Below, one piece after another: positions 35,024 to 43,801 of a stretch of DNA of 64,000 bases. The notes beneath the pieces were generated by a model. It was not told where the DNA came from. It saw only the letters and a program-made list of their open reading frames with translations, and made no database searches. The stretch is from Nocardia jinanensis (lineage in GTDB: Bacteria > Actinomycetota > Actinomycetes > Mycobacteriales > Mycobacteriaceae): assembly GCF_014645735.1 (NCBI RefSeq), contig NZ_BMMH01000008.1, positions 250,550 through 314,549 on the forward strand, read 5' to 3'. The position numbers and the translations under genes are program-made. The stretch's first letter is position 1. Each line of letters starts with the position of its first letter.

Positions 35024-35890
35024 ATGGACAAGCTCTCCGATGTGCTGGGCGAGATCTTCGATGTGCAGACCACGGCGCATCTGCTCGGCTACGACTTCGT
35101 ACAGCAGGCTGTTGTCGCGGCGGCGCTGCTCGGGCTGCTGGCCGGGGTCATCGGCCCACTGATCATCAGCCGGCAGATGTCGTTCGCGGTGCACGGCACC
35201 AGCGAGCTCTCGCTGACAGGTGCGGCGGCCGCGCTGCTGGTCGGCGCGGGTGTCGGTCTCGGGGCGATCGTCGGGTCGGTGGTGGCCGCCGTGTTGTTCG
35301 GGGTGCTCGGCACCCGGGCCCGGGAGCGCGATTCGGTGATCGCGGTGGTGCTGTCGTTCGGCCTCGGCCTGTCGGTGCTGTTCCTGTGGCTCGGACCCGA
35401 ACGCGCGGGGTCGAAATTCTCGCTGCTCACCGGCCAGGTCGTGAGCGTCGGCTTCGGTGGGCTCACCCTGCTGGCCACCTGCACGGCCGCGGTACTCGCC
35501 GTTCTGGCCGTGGTCTACCGCCCGCTGCTGTTCGCCAGCACCGATCCCGAGGTCGCGGTGGCCCGGGGCGTGCCGGTGCGGGCGCTGTCCATCCTGTTCG
35601 CGGTGATGCTCGGAATCACCGCGGCCTTCGGTGTGCAGATCGTCGGCGCCCTGCTGGTACTCGCGCTGCTGATCACCCCGGCGGCCGCGGCGGCCCAGCT
35701 GACCGCCGATCCGGTCCGCGCCACCGTCCTCGCGGTGATCTTCGCGGAGATCTCCGCGGTCGGCGGCATCCTGCTGTCGCTGGCACCGGGAGCGCCCGTC
35801 TCCACCTTCGTCACCACGATCTCGTTCGTGATCTACCTGGTCTGCCGGGTGATCGGCGCTCGGCAACGACAGGTCGCCCGGGTCCGCTGA
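35024..35890 (+). CDS. znuB: Zinc ABC transporter permease
   Basis: A 288-residue ABC-3 family membrane permease with about eight hydrophobic segments: QAVVAAALLGLLAGVIGPLI, FAVHGTSELSLTGAAAALLV, and GVQIVGALLVLALLITPAAA, the latter being the family hallmark. It forms the metal channel of the ZnuABC importer. Translation starts directly after the znuC stop, so coupling is likely. A charged C-terminus (ARQRQVARVR) ends the protein. Third gene of the Zur-type operon. Confidence 0.9.
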   Translation: MDKLSDVLGEIFDVQTTAHLLGYDFVQQAVVAAALLGLLAGVIGPLIISRQMSFAVHGTSELSLTGAAAALLVGAGVGLGAIVGSVVAAVLFGVLGTRARERDSVIAVVLSFGLGLSVLFLWLGPERAGSKFSLLTGQVVSVGFGGLTLLATCTAAVLAVLAVVYRPLLFASTDPEVAVARGVPVRALSILFAVMLGITAAFGVQIVGALLVLALLITPAAAAAQLTADPVRATVLAVIFAEISAVGGILLSLAPGAPVSTFVTTISFVIYLVCRVIGARQRQVARVR

Positions 35891-35973
35891 TCACCTGTGG
35901 GCAGGTGCCTTCAGTCTGGGTGACGAGGTTTCGTATGCTCGTCCTCAACGCCCCCGGAACGAAGGTGACCACC

Positions 35974-37143
35974 ATGATCGACTTCACCATCCCTGCCGAG
36001 CTCGCCGCCGAACGTGACCGGGTCCGCGCATTCGTCTCAGACAAGATCGTGCCCTACGAGCGCGATCCCCGGCTCACCTCCCACGGACCCACCGACGAAC
36101 TCCGTCAGGAACTCGTGGAACTCGCTCGCGCCGAGAAACTGCTGACCATCCAGGCCCCCACCGAGCTCGGTGGCCGCGGCCTCACTCACGTGGAACAAGC
36201 CGTGCTCTACGAAGCCGCCGGCTGGTCGACGCTGGGACCGGTCGCCATGAACTGCGCCGCACCGGACGAGGGCAATATGTTCCTGCTCTCCAAGATCGCG
36301 AACCCCGAACAGACCGAGCGCTACCTGCAGCCGGTCATCGACGGCCACCAGCGCTCGGTATTCGCCATGACCGAACCCGACGGCGCCGGTTCCGACCCCG
36401 GCCAGCTCGCCACCACCGCCACCTTCGACGGCGAGAACTTCACCATCGAGGGCCGCAAATGGCTGATCACCGGGGCCAACGGCGCCAAAACCTGGATCAT
36501 TATGGCCCTGCTCGGCGACAACCCCCACCTTCCCGCCGGCCCCACCCTCTTCCTCACCGACGGCGACCAGCCGGGCATCGTCATCGAACGCACCATGAAC
36601 ACCATGGACCGCAACTACGTGGCCGGGCACTGTGTGGTCCGCTTCGACAACCTCACTCTTCCGAAATCGGCACTGCTCGGCGAAGCCGGCCAGGCCCTGC
36701 GCTACGCCCAGCTGCGCCTGGCCCCCGCCCGCCTCACTCACTGCATGCGCTGGCTCGGGGCGGCCGAACGCGCCCAGAGCATCGCCATCGACCACGCCAG
36801 AACCCGCACCGCTTTCGGCAAGACGCTGGGCGAACACCAGGGCGTCTCGTTCATGATCGCCGACAACGAGATCGCGCTGCACCAGTGCCGCCTGACCATC
36901 TGGCATGCCTGCTGGCTCATGGACAACGGCGAGAAGGCCCGCCACGAGAGCTCGATGGCCAAATCGTTCGTCTCCGAGGAACTGTTCAAGGTCGCCGACC
37001 GCTGCGTGCAGATCCTGGGCGGAATCGGCGTCAGCGACGAAACGGTGGTCGAGATGATCTTCCGCGATATGCGCCCCTTCCGCCTCTACGACGGCCCCAC
37101 CGAGGTCCACAAATACGCCATCGGCCGCAAGGTGCTGCGCTAA
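35974..37143 (+). CDS. Acyl-CoA dehydrogenase family protein (ACAD10/11-like)
   Basis: A 389-residue acyl-CoA dehydrogenase. Visible: SDKIVPYERDPRLTSHGPTD, FAMTEPDGAGSDPGQLATTA (FAD/substrate), FTIEGRKWLITGANGAKTWI, RTAFGKTLGEHQGVSFMIAD and ILGGIGVSDETVVEMIFRDM. It belongs with the ACAD10/11-like group active on branched or hydroxylated acyl-CoAs; substrate unknown. ATG at 35974 with GAAGGTGACC upstream; the longer open frame to 35386 is antisense-like over znuB. The stop codon is immediately followed by repeat copy B. Not obviously part of the KstR regulon. Confidence 0.88.
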   Translation: MIDFTIPAELAAERDRVRAFVSDKIVPYERDPRLTSHGPTDELRQELVELARAEKLLTIQAPTELGGRGLTHVEQAVLYEAAGWSTLGPVAMNCAAPDEGNMFLLSKIANPEQTERYLQPVIDGHQRSVFAMTEPDGAGSDPGQLATTATFDGENFTIEGRKWLITGANGAKTWIIMALLGDNPHLPAGPTLFLTDGDQPGIVIERTMNTMDRNYVAGHCVVRFDNLTLPKSALLGEAGQALRYAQLRLAPARLTHCMRWLGAAERAQSIAIDHARTRTAFGKTLGEHQGVSFMIADNEIALHQCRLTIWHACWLMDNGEKARHESSMAKSFVSEELFKVADRCVQILGGIGVSDETVVEMIFRDMRPFRLYDGPTEVHKYAIGRKVLR

Positions 37144-37263
37144 TTTGCGCCGCCTTCGGCGGCGCGGGGCGGGGCCCTGTTAACCCCGGTTCTTCACTCC
37201 GCCGCTCAGTCGCTGCGCTCCTTCGCTCTGTCGCTCCAGAACCGGGGCGGGCCCCGCCCACTG
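37144..37263 (+). repeat. Dispersed hairpin repeat, copy B
   Basis: Same orientation as copy A. Short hairpin GCGCCGCC TTC GGCGGCGC (37148-37166), outer stem GGGCGGGGCCC, TGTTAA, inner stem CCCCGGTTCT, loop with changes (CCGCCGCT, CGCTCTG), then AGAACCGGGG and CGGGCCCCGCCC. It starts right after the TAA of the acyl-CoA dehydrogenase. It is the only copy whose tail does not face a start codon. Confidence 0.9.
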
Positions 37264-37740
37264 ATGGTGACCGTTCGGGGTGGGAGAGAGGTGTATGCAG
37301 GATGCGCCGCTCCGGCAGCGGTGGTGAGCAGAGCACGCCGTTCGCGGTCATCGAGAGCTCGACGAACGGACCACAAAACCGCCCCTCGATCACACCGATA
37401 TGGCCGGGATCGAACTGGCACCCGTCGGAGGTGACTCGAGTGTGTGATTTTGCCCCCGAACCCCGACTCGACAGCCATACGGCCGACCCAGAGCAACGTA
37501 ACCACTCGACCGATCCCGCAAATCCCGACGCAACCACATGAGTCGAGTCTTACGAGACACCTCGAAGGGTCGAGGCCCGTCCCGCCTTGGCCGGAGGTGC
37601 TCAACGGTCGCAACCCGTGAATGGTCGACCGCACGTCGCATGAGCCGAAGGCTCGAGTCTCGAGGCCTGAACGGCGGGACTCCAGGGGGCCTCAACCCCG
37701 CGCGCGCCAGCGCGCCGAAAACACAGCTACCATCCAGACC
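37264..37740. other. Non-coding stretch with two short shared motifs
   Basis: About 480 bp with no convincing gene. It holds a ~39-bp sequence (37597-37635) related to 24653-24692 beyond repeat A, and a 21-bp sequence TCGAGGCCTGAACGGCGGGAC (37660-37680) that recurs with one change at 44518-44538. The promoter of the enoyl-CoA hydratase should be in the last 50 bp. Confidence 0.5.
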
Positions 37741-38550
37741 ATGAGTTCGGAATTGCTCGTCGATGTCTCAGCGGGCATCGCCGTCCTCACGTTGAACCGG
37801 CCGGCGAAACAGAACGCCTTCAACCCCGCGATGACAGAAGCGCTGGGTGCCGCGTTGAAACGCTGTGACGCCGAGGACGCCATCCGGGTCGTGGTGATCA
37901 CCGGGACCCCACCCGCCTTCTGCGCGGGCGCCGATCTTTCGGACCGGGTGGGCGAGGTGAGCGCCAGTATCGATCCGCCACCGTTCCGGGTGCGCAAACC
38001 GGTGATCGCGGCGGTCAACGGGCATGCGGTGGGGGTCGGGCTGGCGCTGGCGCTGCAATGCGATCTGCGGTATCTGGCCGATGACGCGGTCTATGCCTTG
38101 AGCCAGGTCCGACGCGGGGTTCTCGCCGACGGCTATGTGCACTGGACGCTGCCACGGCTGGCCGGGCTCGCCAACGCCGCCGATATCCTGCTCACCGGTC
38201 GCACCTTCGACGGCGCGGAAGCCCGTGCCATGGGCCTGGCCAACGCCTGCCTGTCCGCGGCGGAAGTGCTGCCGACCGCGATGGCGGTCGCCCACGATAT
38301 CGCCAACGGGTCCGCCCCGCTGACCGCCGCGCTGTCCAAACGACTGCTCTGGGAGGGTGTCGGTCTCGAACCGTCGGTCGTCGGGCAATTGGAGGCCGAC
38401 CTGAACGAACATATCGCCGACGGCCGGGATGCGGGCGAGGCCATGGCGGCCTTCCGGGAGCGCCGTCAGCCCACCTGGTCGGGTTCTATCAGCGACGAAT
38501 GGCCGAGCTGGGCGCGGACCAAATGGTCCGGCCAGCAGAGTCTGGACTGA
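37741..38550 (+). CDS. Enoyl-CoA hydratase/isomerase family protein
   Basis: A 269-residue crotonase-fold protein. Visible: GIAVLTLNRPAKQNAFNPAM, the oxyanion-hole segments FCAGADLSDR and KPVIAAVNGHAVGVGLALAL, and ADGYVHWTLPRLAGLANAAD. Family members hydrate or isomerise 2-enoyl-CoAs. The usual second catalytic Glu is not obvious (position read as Val-Leu-Ala-Asp-Gly), so hydratase activity is uncertain. The ATG at 37741 is taken because homology begins there. It stands alone on the plus strand, convergent with the DUF4190 gene six bp away. Confidence 0.85.
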   Translation: MSSELLVDVSAGIAVLTLNRPAKQNAFNPAMTEALGAALKRCDAEDAIRVVVITGTPPAFCAGADLSDRVGEVSASIDPPPFRVRKPVIAAVNGHAVGVGLALALQCDLRYLADDAVYALSQVRRGVLADGYVHWTLPRLAGLANAADILLTGRTFDGAEARAMGLANACLSAAEVLPTAMAVAHDIANGSAPLTAALSKRLLWEGVGLEPSVVGQLEADLNEHIADGRDAGEAMAAFRERRQPTWSGSISDEWPSWARTKWSGQQSLD

Positions 38551-38556
38551 GGCGGC

Positions 38557-38832
38557 TCAGCCGCCACCGAGCAGCACGATCAGGAACAGCAGGGCCATCA
38601 CGACCATCAGGATCGTGCCGATCACGCCCAGGATGAATCCGACGACCACCTGGGTGTGGCCGCCATAGGCTCCGCCGGACTCCTCGATCTGATCCAGTGC
38701 GCGTTTACCCATCGCCCAGGCCACCGGCCCGGTCAGCCCGCAACACAGCACGCTGAGCGCGCCGAGGAACAGCACCATTGTCGCGTGCGGGTGCTCTACC
38801 GGCTTACCGATGGGCGCGTTGGGTATCACCAC
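38557..38832 (-). CDS. DUF4190-type small membrane protein
   Basis: A 91-residue protein with two hydrophobic helices (about residues 20-45 and 65-90) separated by KRALDQIEESGGAYGGHTQV, the layout of DUF4190 proteins. Function unknown; located in the membrane. I prefer the GTG at 38832 because the sequence upstream (RARTANPPRHRRIRH) has no coding character; no ribosome site is visible, so it may be leaderless. Its 3' end meets the enoyl-CoA hydratase gene. Confidence 0.7.
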   Translation of the reverse strand: MVIPNAPIGKPVEHPHATMVLFLGALSVLCCGLTGPVAWAMGKRALDQIEESGGAYGGHTQVVVGFILGVIGTILMVVMALLFLIVLLGGG

Positions 38833-38993
38833 ATGACGAATTCTACGGTGCCTGGGCGGATTTGCGGTCCGGGCGCGGCGCATTCACTTCCGAACTGCTC
38901 GCTGACCGTTGCACCGACACGCCCGATCACCCAGCGACGGGGTACCAGCTGTCCGGCCCGCGAGCGGCCGGACGCGCCGATCCGATCGCGCCC

Positions 38994-39962
38994 TCAGGCG
39001 CGCCGTTGCCGGGCGGTCTCGGCCAGCACCACACCCGCGGCGACAGAGGCGTTCAGCGATTCCACCGGACCCGCCATCGGAATGCTCAGCACCGCGTCGC
39101 AGTTCTCGCGGACCAGCCGCGACAACCCCTTACCCTCCGATCCGACGACTATCACCGTCGGTGCGGTGCCGTCGAAATCGTCGAGAGACAGGTCGCCGCC
39201 CGCGTCCAGGCCCACGATCTGGACACCTTTGGCAGCCCAATCCTTCAGGGTGCGTGTGAGATTGGTGGCACGAGCCACCGGAAGACGCGCCGCGGCGCCG
39301 GCGCTGGTACGCCACGCGACCGCGGTCACGCTGGCGCTGCGGCGCTGCGGGATCACCACGCCGTGACCGCCGAAGGCCGCGACCGAGCGCACGACGGCGC
39401 CGAGGTTGCGCGGATCGGAGATATTGTCCAGTGCCACCAGCAGCGCGGGCTCGGTGGATTCCCTGGCGCGGGTCAGTAGATCGTCGGGGTGGGCGTACCG
39501 ATAGGGCGGCACCTGCAGTGCCACGCCCTGGTGCAGGCCGTTGGAGCTCATCCGGTCCAGATCGGTGCGCGGCACCTCGAGAATGGAGATCCCGGTATCG
39601 GCCGCGAGGCGCACACTCTCGGTGAGCCGCTCGTCGTTCTCGGTCCCCGCCGCGACGAAGAGCGCACTCGCCGGAACTCCGGCGCGCAGACACTCCACCA
39701 CGGGGTTACGGCCGAGCACCAGTTCGGGGCCGTCGTCGTTGCGGCGACCGGCCGGGCGCCCACGATTGGACGGATTCTTCTGCGCGGCTTTGGCTTTCGC
39801 CGCCGACCTGCGCGCAGCCGGATGTTTCGTACGTTCCTCGGCCGGCGGGGTCGGCCCGCGACCTTCCAATCCGCGGCGGTGCTTGCCACCGGAACCGACC
39901 ACGGCCCCCTTCTTGGTGCCGCCCTTACGGATCGCACCGCGACGTTGTGAATTGCCGGCCAT
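38994..39962 (-). CDS. rlmB: 23S rRNA (guanosine-2'-O-)-methyltransferase RlmB-type
   Basis: A 322-residue SpoU/TrmH methyltransferase. A basic N-terminal extension of about 75 residues precedes the substrate-binding domain (LVLGRNPVVECLRAGVPASA). The knotted SPOUT catalytic domain follows, with ALDNISDPRNLGAVVRSVAA, VIVVGSEGKGLSRLVRENCD and IPMAGPVESLNASVAAGVVL. It uses SAM to methylate a ribose in 23S rRNA; the RlmB position is inferred from the family. It corresponds to Rv3579c. ATG at 39962, one base after the cysS stop, so it is cotranscribed with cysS. Confidence 0.9.
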   Translation of the reverse strand: MAGNSQRRGAIRKGGTKKGAVVGSGGKHRRGLEGRGPTPPAEERTKHPAARRSAAKAKAAQKNPSNRGRPAGRRNDDGPELVLGRNPVVECLRAGVPASALFVAAGTENDERLTESVRLAADTGISILEVPRTDLDRMSSNGLHQGVALQVPPYRYAHPDDLLTRARESTEPALLVALDNISDPRNLGAVVRSVAAFGGHGVVIPQRRSASVTAVAWRTSAGAAARLPVARATNLTRTLKDWAAKGVQIVGLDAGGDLSLDDFDGTAPTVIVVGSEGKGLSRLVRENCDAVLSIPMAGPVESLNASVAAGVVLAETARQRRA

Positions 39963-39963
39963 C

Positions 39964-41370
39964 TCAGCCCGCCTTTCCTGGGGTAGGTGCGCCCAGCGAC
40001 CATTCGGCACCGTTGGGTGTATCGGTTACTTCGATCCCGGCCGCCTGCAGACGATCACGGACGGCGTCGGCGGTCGCCCAGTCCTTGGTGGCCCGGGCCT
40101 GCTGTCGCCGTTCCAGTTCGGCGCCCACCAGTACGTCCAGGGCGCTGTCGGCCGCCGAATGGTCGGCGGCGCCGTGCCAGTGCGGGTCCAGCGGATCCAC
40201 GCCCAGTACATCGAGCATGGCCCGGATCTGGCCGGCATGCTCCCGGGCGGTTTCGAGTACGCCCGCGTCCAGGGCGCGATTGCCCTCGTGCACACCGTGA
40301 TGGATCTCGGCGAGCGCCTTCGGGACACCGAGATCGTCGTCGAGGGCGGCGGCGAATCCGTCGGTCCATTTACCCATCGGAATATCCCCGCCGCGTTCGG
40401 CCACCCGTTGCACGAATGCCTCGATCCGCTGATAGGACTGCGCGGCATCGGTCAGCGCCTTGTCCGAATACTCCAGCATCGACCGGTAGTGCGCGCTGCC
40501 GAGGTAGAAGCGCAATTCGACTGCGCGCACCGATTTCAGCACATTCGGAATGGACAGCACATTGCCGAGCGATTTCGACATCTTCTCGCCACCCATGGTG
40601 ACCCAGCCGTTGTGCAGCCAGTACTGGGCGAAACCGTCACCGGCAGCCTTGGACTGCGCTATCTCGTTCTCGTGGTGCGGGAAGACCAGATCCATACCAC
40701 CGCAGTGGATATCGAATTCCGGGCCCAGATAGAACTCGGCCATGGCGGAGCATTCCAGATGCCAGCCGGGACGGCCCGGGCCCCAGGGGGATGGCCATGT
40801 CGGCTCGCCCGGTTTCGCGGCTTTCCACAACGTGAAATCTCGGGGATCGCGTTTACCGAGACCGGCGCTCTCTCCCTGGTGCACATCTTCGAGCCGGTGA
40901 CCGGAGAGCTGTCCGTAATCCGGGTAGCTCCGAACATCGAAATAGACATTGCCCTCGGAGGCGTAGGCATGTCCCCGATCGATCAGCCGCTGCATCAATT
41001 CGACCATCTGGGTGATATGCCCGGTCGCGCGCGGTTCGGCCGACGGCGGCAGTACACCGAGTTGCCGATAGGCCTGATCGAAGGCACGTTCGTGCGTGGC
41101 CGCCCATTCCCACCAGGGCCGCCCGGCCGCGGCCGCCTTGGTCAGGATCTTGTCCTCGATATCGGTGACATTGCGGATGAATGCCACATCGAAGCCGTTC
41201 GCGGTCAACCAGCGGCGCAGAATGTCGAAGGCCACCCCGCTGCGCACGTGACCGATATGAGGTAGCCCCTGCACGGTCGCCCCACACAGGTACACCGAGG
41301 CGTGGCCGGGTACCAGCGGCGTGAAATCACGCAGGATCCGTTTCTCGGTGTCGAACAGGCGCAGCGTCAC
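39964..41370 (-). CDS. cysS: Cysteinyl-tRNA synthetase
   Basis: A 468-residue class I aminoacyl-tRNA synthetase, the same length as the M. tuberculosis enzyme. Zinc-site Cys in VYLCGATVQGLPHIGH, which also holds the HIGH signature; further zinc ligands in GRPGWHLECSAMAEFYLG and DIHCGGMDLVFPHHENE; KMSKS motif in GGEKMSKSLGNVLSI. A GTG at 41370 (TLRLFDTEKR) is taken as start by alignment; the frame is open upstream but not coding. It couples to rlmB downstream. About 250 bp without a gene separates it from ispF. Confidence 0.96.
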   Translation of the reverse strand: MTLRLFDTEKRILRDFTPLVPGHASVYLCGATVQGLPHIGHVRSGVAFDILRRWLTANGFDVAFIRNVTDIEDKILTKAAAAGRPWWEWAATHERAFDQAYRQLGVLPPSAEPRATGHITQMVELMQRLIDRGHAYASEGNVYFDVRSYPDYGQLSGHRLEDVHQGESAGLGKRDPRDFTLWKAAKPGEPTWPSPWGPGRPGWHLECSAMAEFYLGPEFDIHCGGMDLVFPHHENEIAQSKAAGDGFAQYWLHNGWVTMGGEKMSKSLGNVLSIPNVLKSVRAVELRFYLGSAHYRSMLEYSDKALTDAAQSYQRIEAFVQRVAERGGDIPMGKWTDGFAAALDDDLGVPKALAEIHHGVHEGNRALDAGVLETAREHAGQIRAMLDVLGVDPLDPHWHGAADHSAADSALDVLVGAELERRQQARATKDWATADAVRDRLQAAGIEVTDTPNGAEWSLGAPTPGKAG

Positions 41371-41618
41371 GGCGTCGATCCTAGTTTCGTGTATGGATTG
41401 CACTCGGATTTGGTGCAGGGGATATGGGCAGGGTAGCGGTGCGGGTCGGTGCGCCGGCAGTCGGCTCGGCTGCGCGGGGAAAGGCCGGCGTTCCATCATG
41501 GAAGGCTCACGCTCGACAGTTGTCGCGGTGGCGACCTTACCGGCCCGAACCGATCACATCGGTACCGATTCAGGGCACGGCACTCGGCCGCTGTACTGAA
41601 TGGGCGGCCTCGCGGGCC

Positions 41619-42131
41619 CTACGCCGGTCGCACCTCGCCACCGTCTCCGGGCTCTACACTCGGCCGCCCCGGACAGTGCAGCAGAGCATTGGCGACCGCG
41701 GCGATCCCTTCGCCACGCCCGGTGAGGCCCAGACCGTCGCTGGTGGTGCCGGAGACCGATACGGGCGCGTCCAGCAGATCGCCGAGCACCTGCTGGGCCT
41801 CGGCGCGCCGCGGACCGATTCGCGGCCGGTTACCGATCACCTGGACAGCGGCATTGACGACTTCGTATCCGGCATCGTCGAGCAACCGCCGTACTTCTGC
41901 GAGCATGGCGGCCCCGGAGACCCCGGCCCATTCCGGCCGGCCGGTGCCGAACACCGAGCCCACATCCCCCAGGCCCGCCGCGGACAACAGTGCGTCGCAG
42001 AGCGCGTGCGCGGCGACATCTCCGTCGGAGTGTCCCGCGCAGCCGTCCTCGCCGTCGAAGAGCAACCCGGCCATCCAGCAGGGACGACCCGGCTCGATCG
42101 GATGCACATCGGTACCTATTCCCACGCGCAT
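41619..42131 (-). CDS. ispF: 2-C-methyl-D-erythritol 2,4-cyclodiphosphate synthase
   Basis: A 170-residue MEP-pathway enzyme that cyclises CDP-ME 2-phosphate to MEcPP and CMP. Metal ligands Asp8, His10 (GIGTDVHP) and His42 (GHSDGDVAAH) are present, as are SVFGTGRPEWAGVSGAAMLA and the C-terminal TTSDGLGLTGRGEGIAA. It is a trimer in characterised members. ATG at 42131, two bases after the ispD stop; an in-frame GTG at 42140 is possible. It follows ispD and carD in one minus-strand operon, as in mycobacteria. Confidence 0.96.
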   Translation of the reverse strand: MRVGIGTDVHPIEPGRPCWMAGLLFDGEDGCAGHSDGDVAAHALCDALLSAAGLGDVGSVFGTGRPEWAGVSGAAMLAEVRRLLDDAGYEVVNAAVQVIGNRPRIGPRRAEAQQVLGDLLDAPVSVSGTTSDGLGLTGRGEGIAAVANALLHCPGRPSVEPGDGGEVRPA

Positions 42132-42133
42132 GT

Positions 42134-42847
42134 TCAGCACGACGTCACCGCCGGGCTCGGGTCCAGCAGGGATTCGGCCAGCCGCAGGTCGAGCGGGGTC
42201 GTGATCTTGAAGGCGAGCGGGTCACCGGGGACGGTCCGCACCGCTGTACCCAGCCGCTCCACCAGGCCCGCGTCATCGGTCGCGGTCTCCGCCGCGGCGT
42301 AGGCGGCTCGTAACGCCGCCGCGGCGAAACCCTGCGGAGTCTGGATGGCACGCAGCACGCCCCGGTCCGGCGTACCGGTGACATTTCCGCGGGAATCGAC
42401 GGTTTTCACGGTATCCACCACCGGCAGGGCGGGCACGACGGCGGGATGCCCGGCACGGAGTTCGCCGACCACCCGGGCGATCAGCGCGGGCGGGGTGAGT
42501 GCGCGGGCCGCGTCGTGTACCAGGAAGAACGCGGAATCACCGGCGGCGGCCAGTCCGGCACGCACCGAATCGGTGCGCTCGGCGCCACCGATCACAATCC
42601 GCACCGGCGCACCCGACGGTAGGAGGGCTGCCGCCCGGTCGACGTGTTCGGCGGGCACCATCACAATGATCTCGTCGACAACCCCGGCAGCTATCAGGCC
42701 GTTCACGGCCAGTCCGAGCATGGGTGTGCCGCCGATCGGGACGAACGCTTTGGGTTCATCTGCACCCAAGCGCACGCCACGACCGGCGGCAGGAACCAGT
42801 GCGGTGACGGGACCGGCCGCAGGGCCGGGACCGTCTGTTCTGTGCAC
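42134..42847 (-). CDS. ispD: 2-C-methyl-D-erythritol 4-phosphate cytidylyltransferase
   Basis: A 237-residue nucleotidyltransferase of the MEP isoprenoid pathway, joining CTP and MEP. The N-terminal CTP loop is ALVPAAGRGVRLGADEPKAF, followed by GGAERTDSVRAGL, FFLVHDAARALTPPALI and the C-terminal DPLAFKITTPLDLRLAESLL. GTG at 42847 begins two bases after the carD stop. An earlier in-frame start would lie within carD. It sits between carD and ispF, the conserved actinobacterial order. Confidence 0.95.
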   Translation of the reverse strand: MHRTDGPGPAAGPVTALVPAAGRGVRLGADEPKAFVPIGGTPMLGLAVNGLIAAGVVDEIIVMVPAEHVDRAAALLPSGAPVRIVIGGAERTDSVRAGLAAAGDSAFFLVHDAARALTPPALIARVVGELRAGHPAVVPALPVVDTVKTVDSRGNVTGTPDRGVLRAIQTPQGFAAAALRAAYAAAETATDDAGLVERLGTAVRTVPGDPLAFKITTPLDLRLAESLLDPSPAVTSC

Positions 42848-42849
42848 GA

Positions 42850-43338
42850 TCAGGACGCCGCGGCGAGAACCTCGTCGAGGAGCGTCTCTGCCTTGCCGTC
42901 GTCGGTACCCTCGGCGAGCGCGAGCTCCCCGACGAGGATCTGCCGAGCCTTGGCCAGCATCCGCTTCTCGCCCGCGGACAGACCACGATCCTGTTCCCGG
43001 CGCCACAGGTCACGAACGACCTCGGCCACCTTGTTCACATCGCCGGAGGCGAGTTTCTCGAGGTTGGCCTTGTAACGGCGGGACCAGTTGGTGGGCTCTT
43101 CCGTATGCGGCGCGCGCAGAACCTGGAAGACTTTATCGAGACCTTCCTGGCCGACTACATCGCGAACGCCGACATATTCCGCGTTTTCCGCGGGAACCCG
43201 AACAGTGAGGTCACCCTGTGCGACCTTCAGGACCAGATACTCTTTCTGCTCACCCTTGATGGTGCGGGTCTCGATAGCTTCGATCAAAGCCGCCCCATGA
43301 TGGGGATAAACGACGGTATCTCCGACCTTAAAAATCAT
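42850..43338 (-). CDS. carD: RNA polymerase-binding transcription factor CarD
   Basis: A 162-residue protein identical in length to mycobacterial CarD. The RNA polymerase interaction domain spans residues 1-66 (MIFKVGDTVVYPHHGAALIE). A C-terminal DNA-binding helical domain carries the promoter-wedging Trp85 (PTNWSRRYKANLEKLASGD). CarD stabilises open complexes, notably at rRNA promoters. ATG at 43338 is taken by alignment; the frame extends a few codons upstream. First gene of carD-ispD-ispF. A -10-like TAAACT lies about 35 bp before the ATG. Confidence 0.96.
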   Translation of the reverse strand: MIFKVGDTVVYPHHGAALIEAIETRTIKGEQKEYLVLKVAQGDLTVRVPAENAEYVGVRDVVGQEGLDKVFQVLRAPHTEEPTNWSRRYKANLEKLASGDVNKVAEVVRDLWRREQDRGLSAGEKRMLAKARQILVGELALAEGTDDGKAETLLDEVLAAAS

Positions 43339-43801
43339 GTGTCCCGTGCCCCTTTCGATGTTCACAGTTTAACACGCGACTCGATAACGGCGCGATCAAC
43401 TGCGCAGGTCAGGGCCACAACGACCAGGCACTGGGGCTTGACAGGGCGAGTTTGGTGTGCATCACGTTGCGCCCGAACGGGTGTCGGGCACGGGCCCCGC
43501 GGAGGCATCGGAAAACCCACTCCGCCCGGACGCGCGAACGGGTCGCGGAAGCCGGATCGTTACCGGTCAGCGCGACGCCGCGGGACATACGGGGCACCTG
43601 CCCGGCGGGCCGTCGGACGACGAACACAGAGGCGATGCAGAGACTACGATCCGCCACCCGCCGGACGCACCGTGACGTGCGACAAATCACACAATCCGCA
43701 CCTCGTAATCCCCCCTGACACCGCCCGGTGCGCCGCGTGTTCACAGGCAACTACTACAGTGCCTAGTTGGAGTGCGCCCACTCGGACATGGAGGACAACC
43801 C
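43339..43801. other. Divergent promoter region carD / lpqE-like; no gene seen
   Basis: About 460 bp between divergent genes. Several short open frames exist but none has a ribosome site or a recognisable product. Promoters of both genes should be here; TTAAACT near 43370 (minus) suits carD and an AT-poor segment with TACAGT near 43757 (plus) may serve the lipoprotein. I see no structured RNA with confidence. Confidence 0.45.

Noticed and set aside
43438..43466. TTGACA-like promoter in the carD/lpqE-like gap
   Set aside because: No acceptable -10 hexamer at 16-19 bp.
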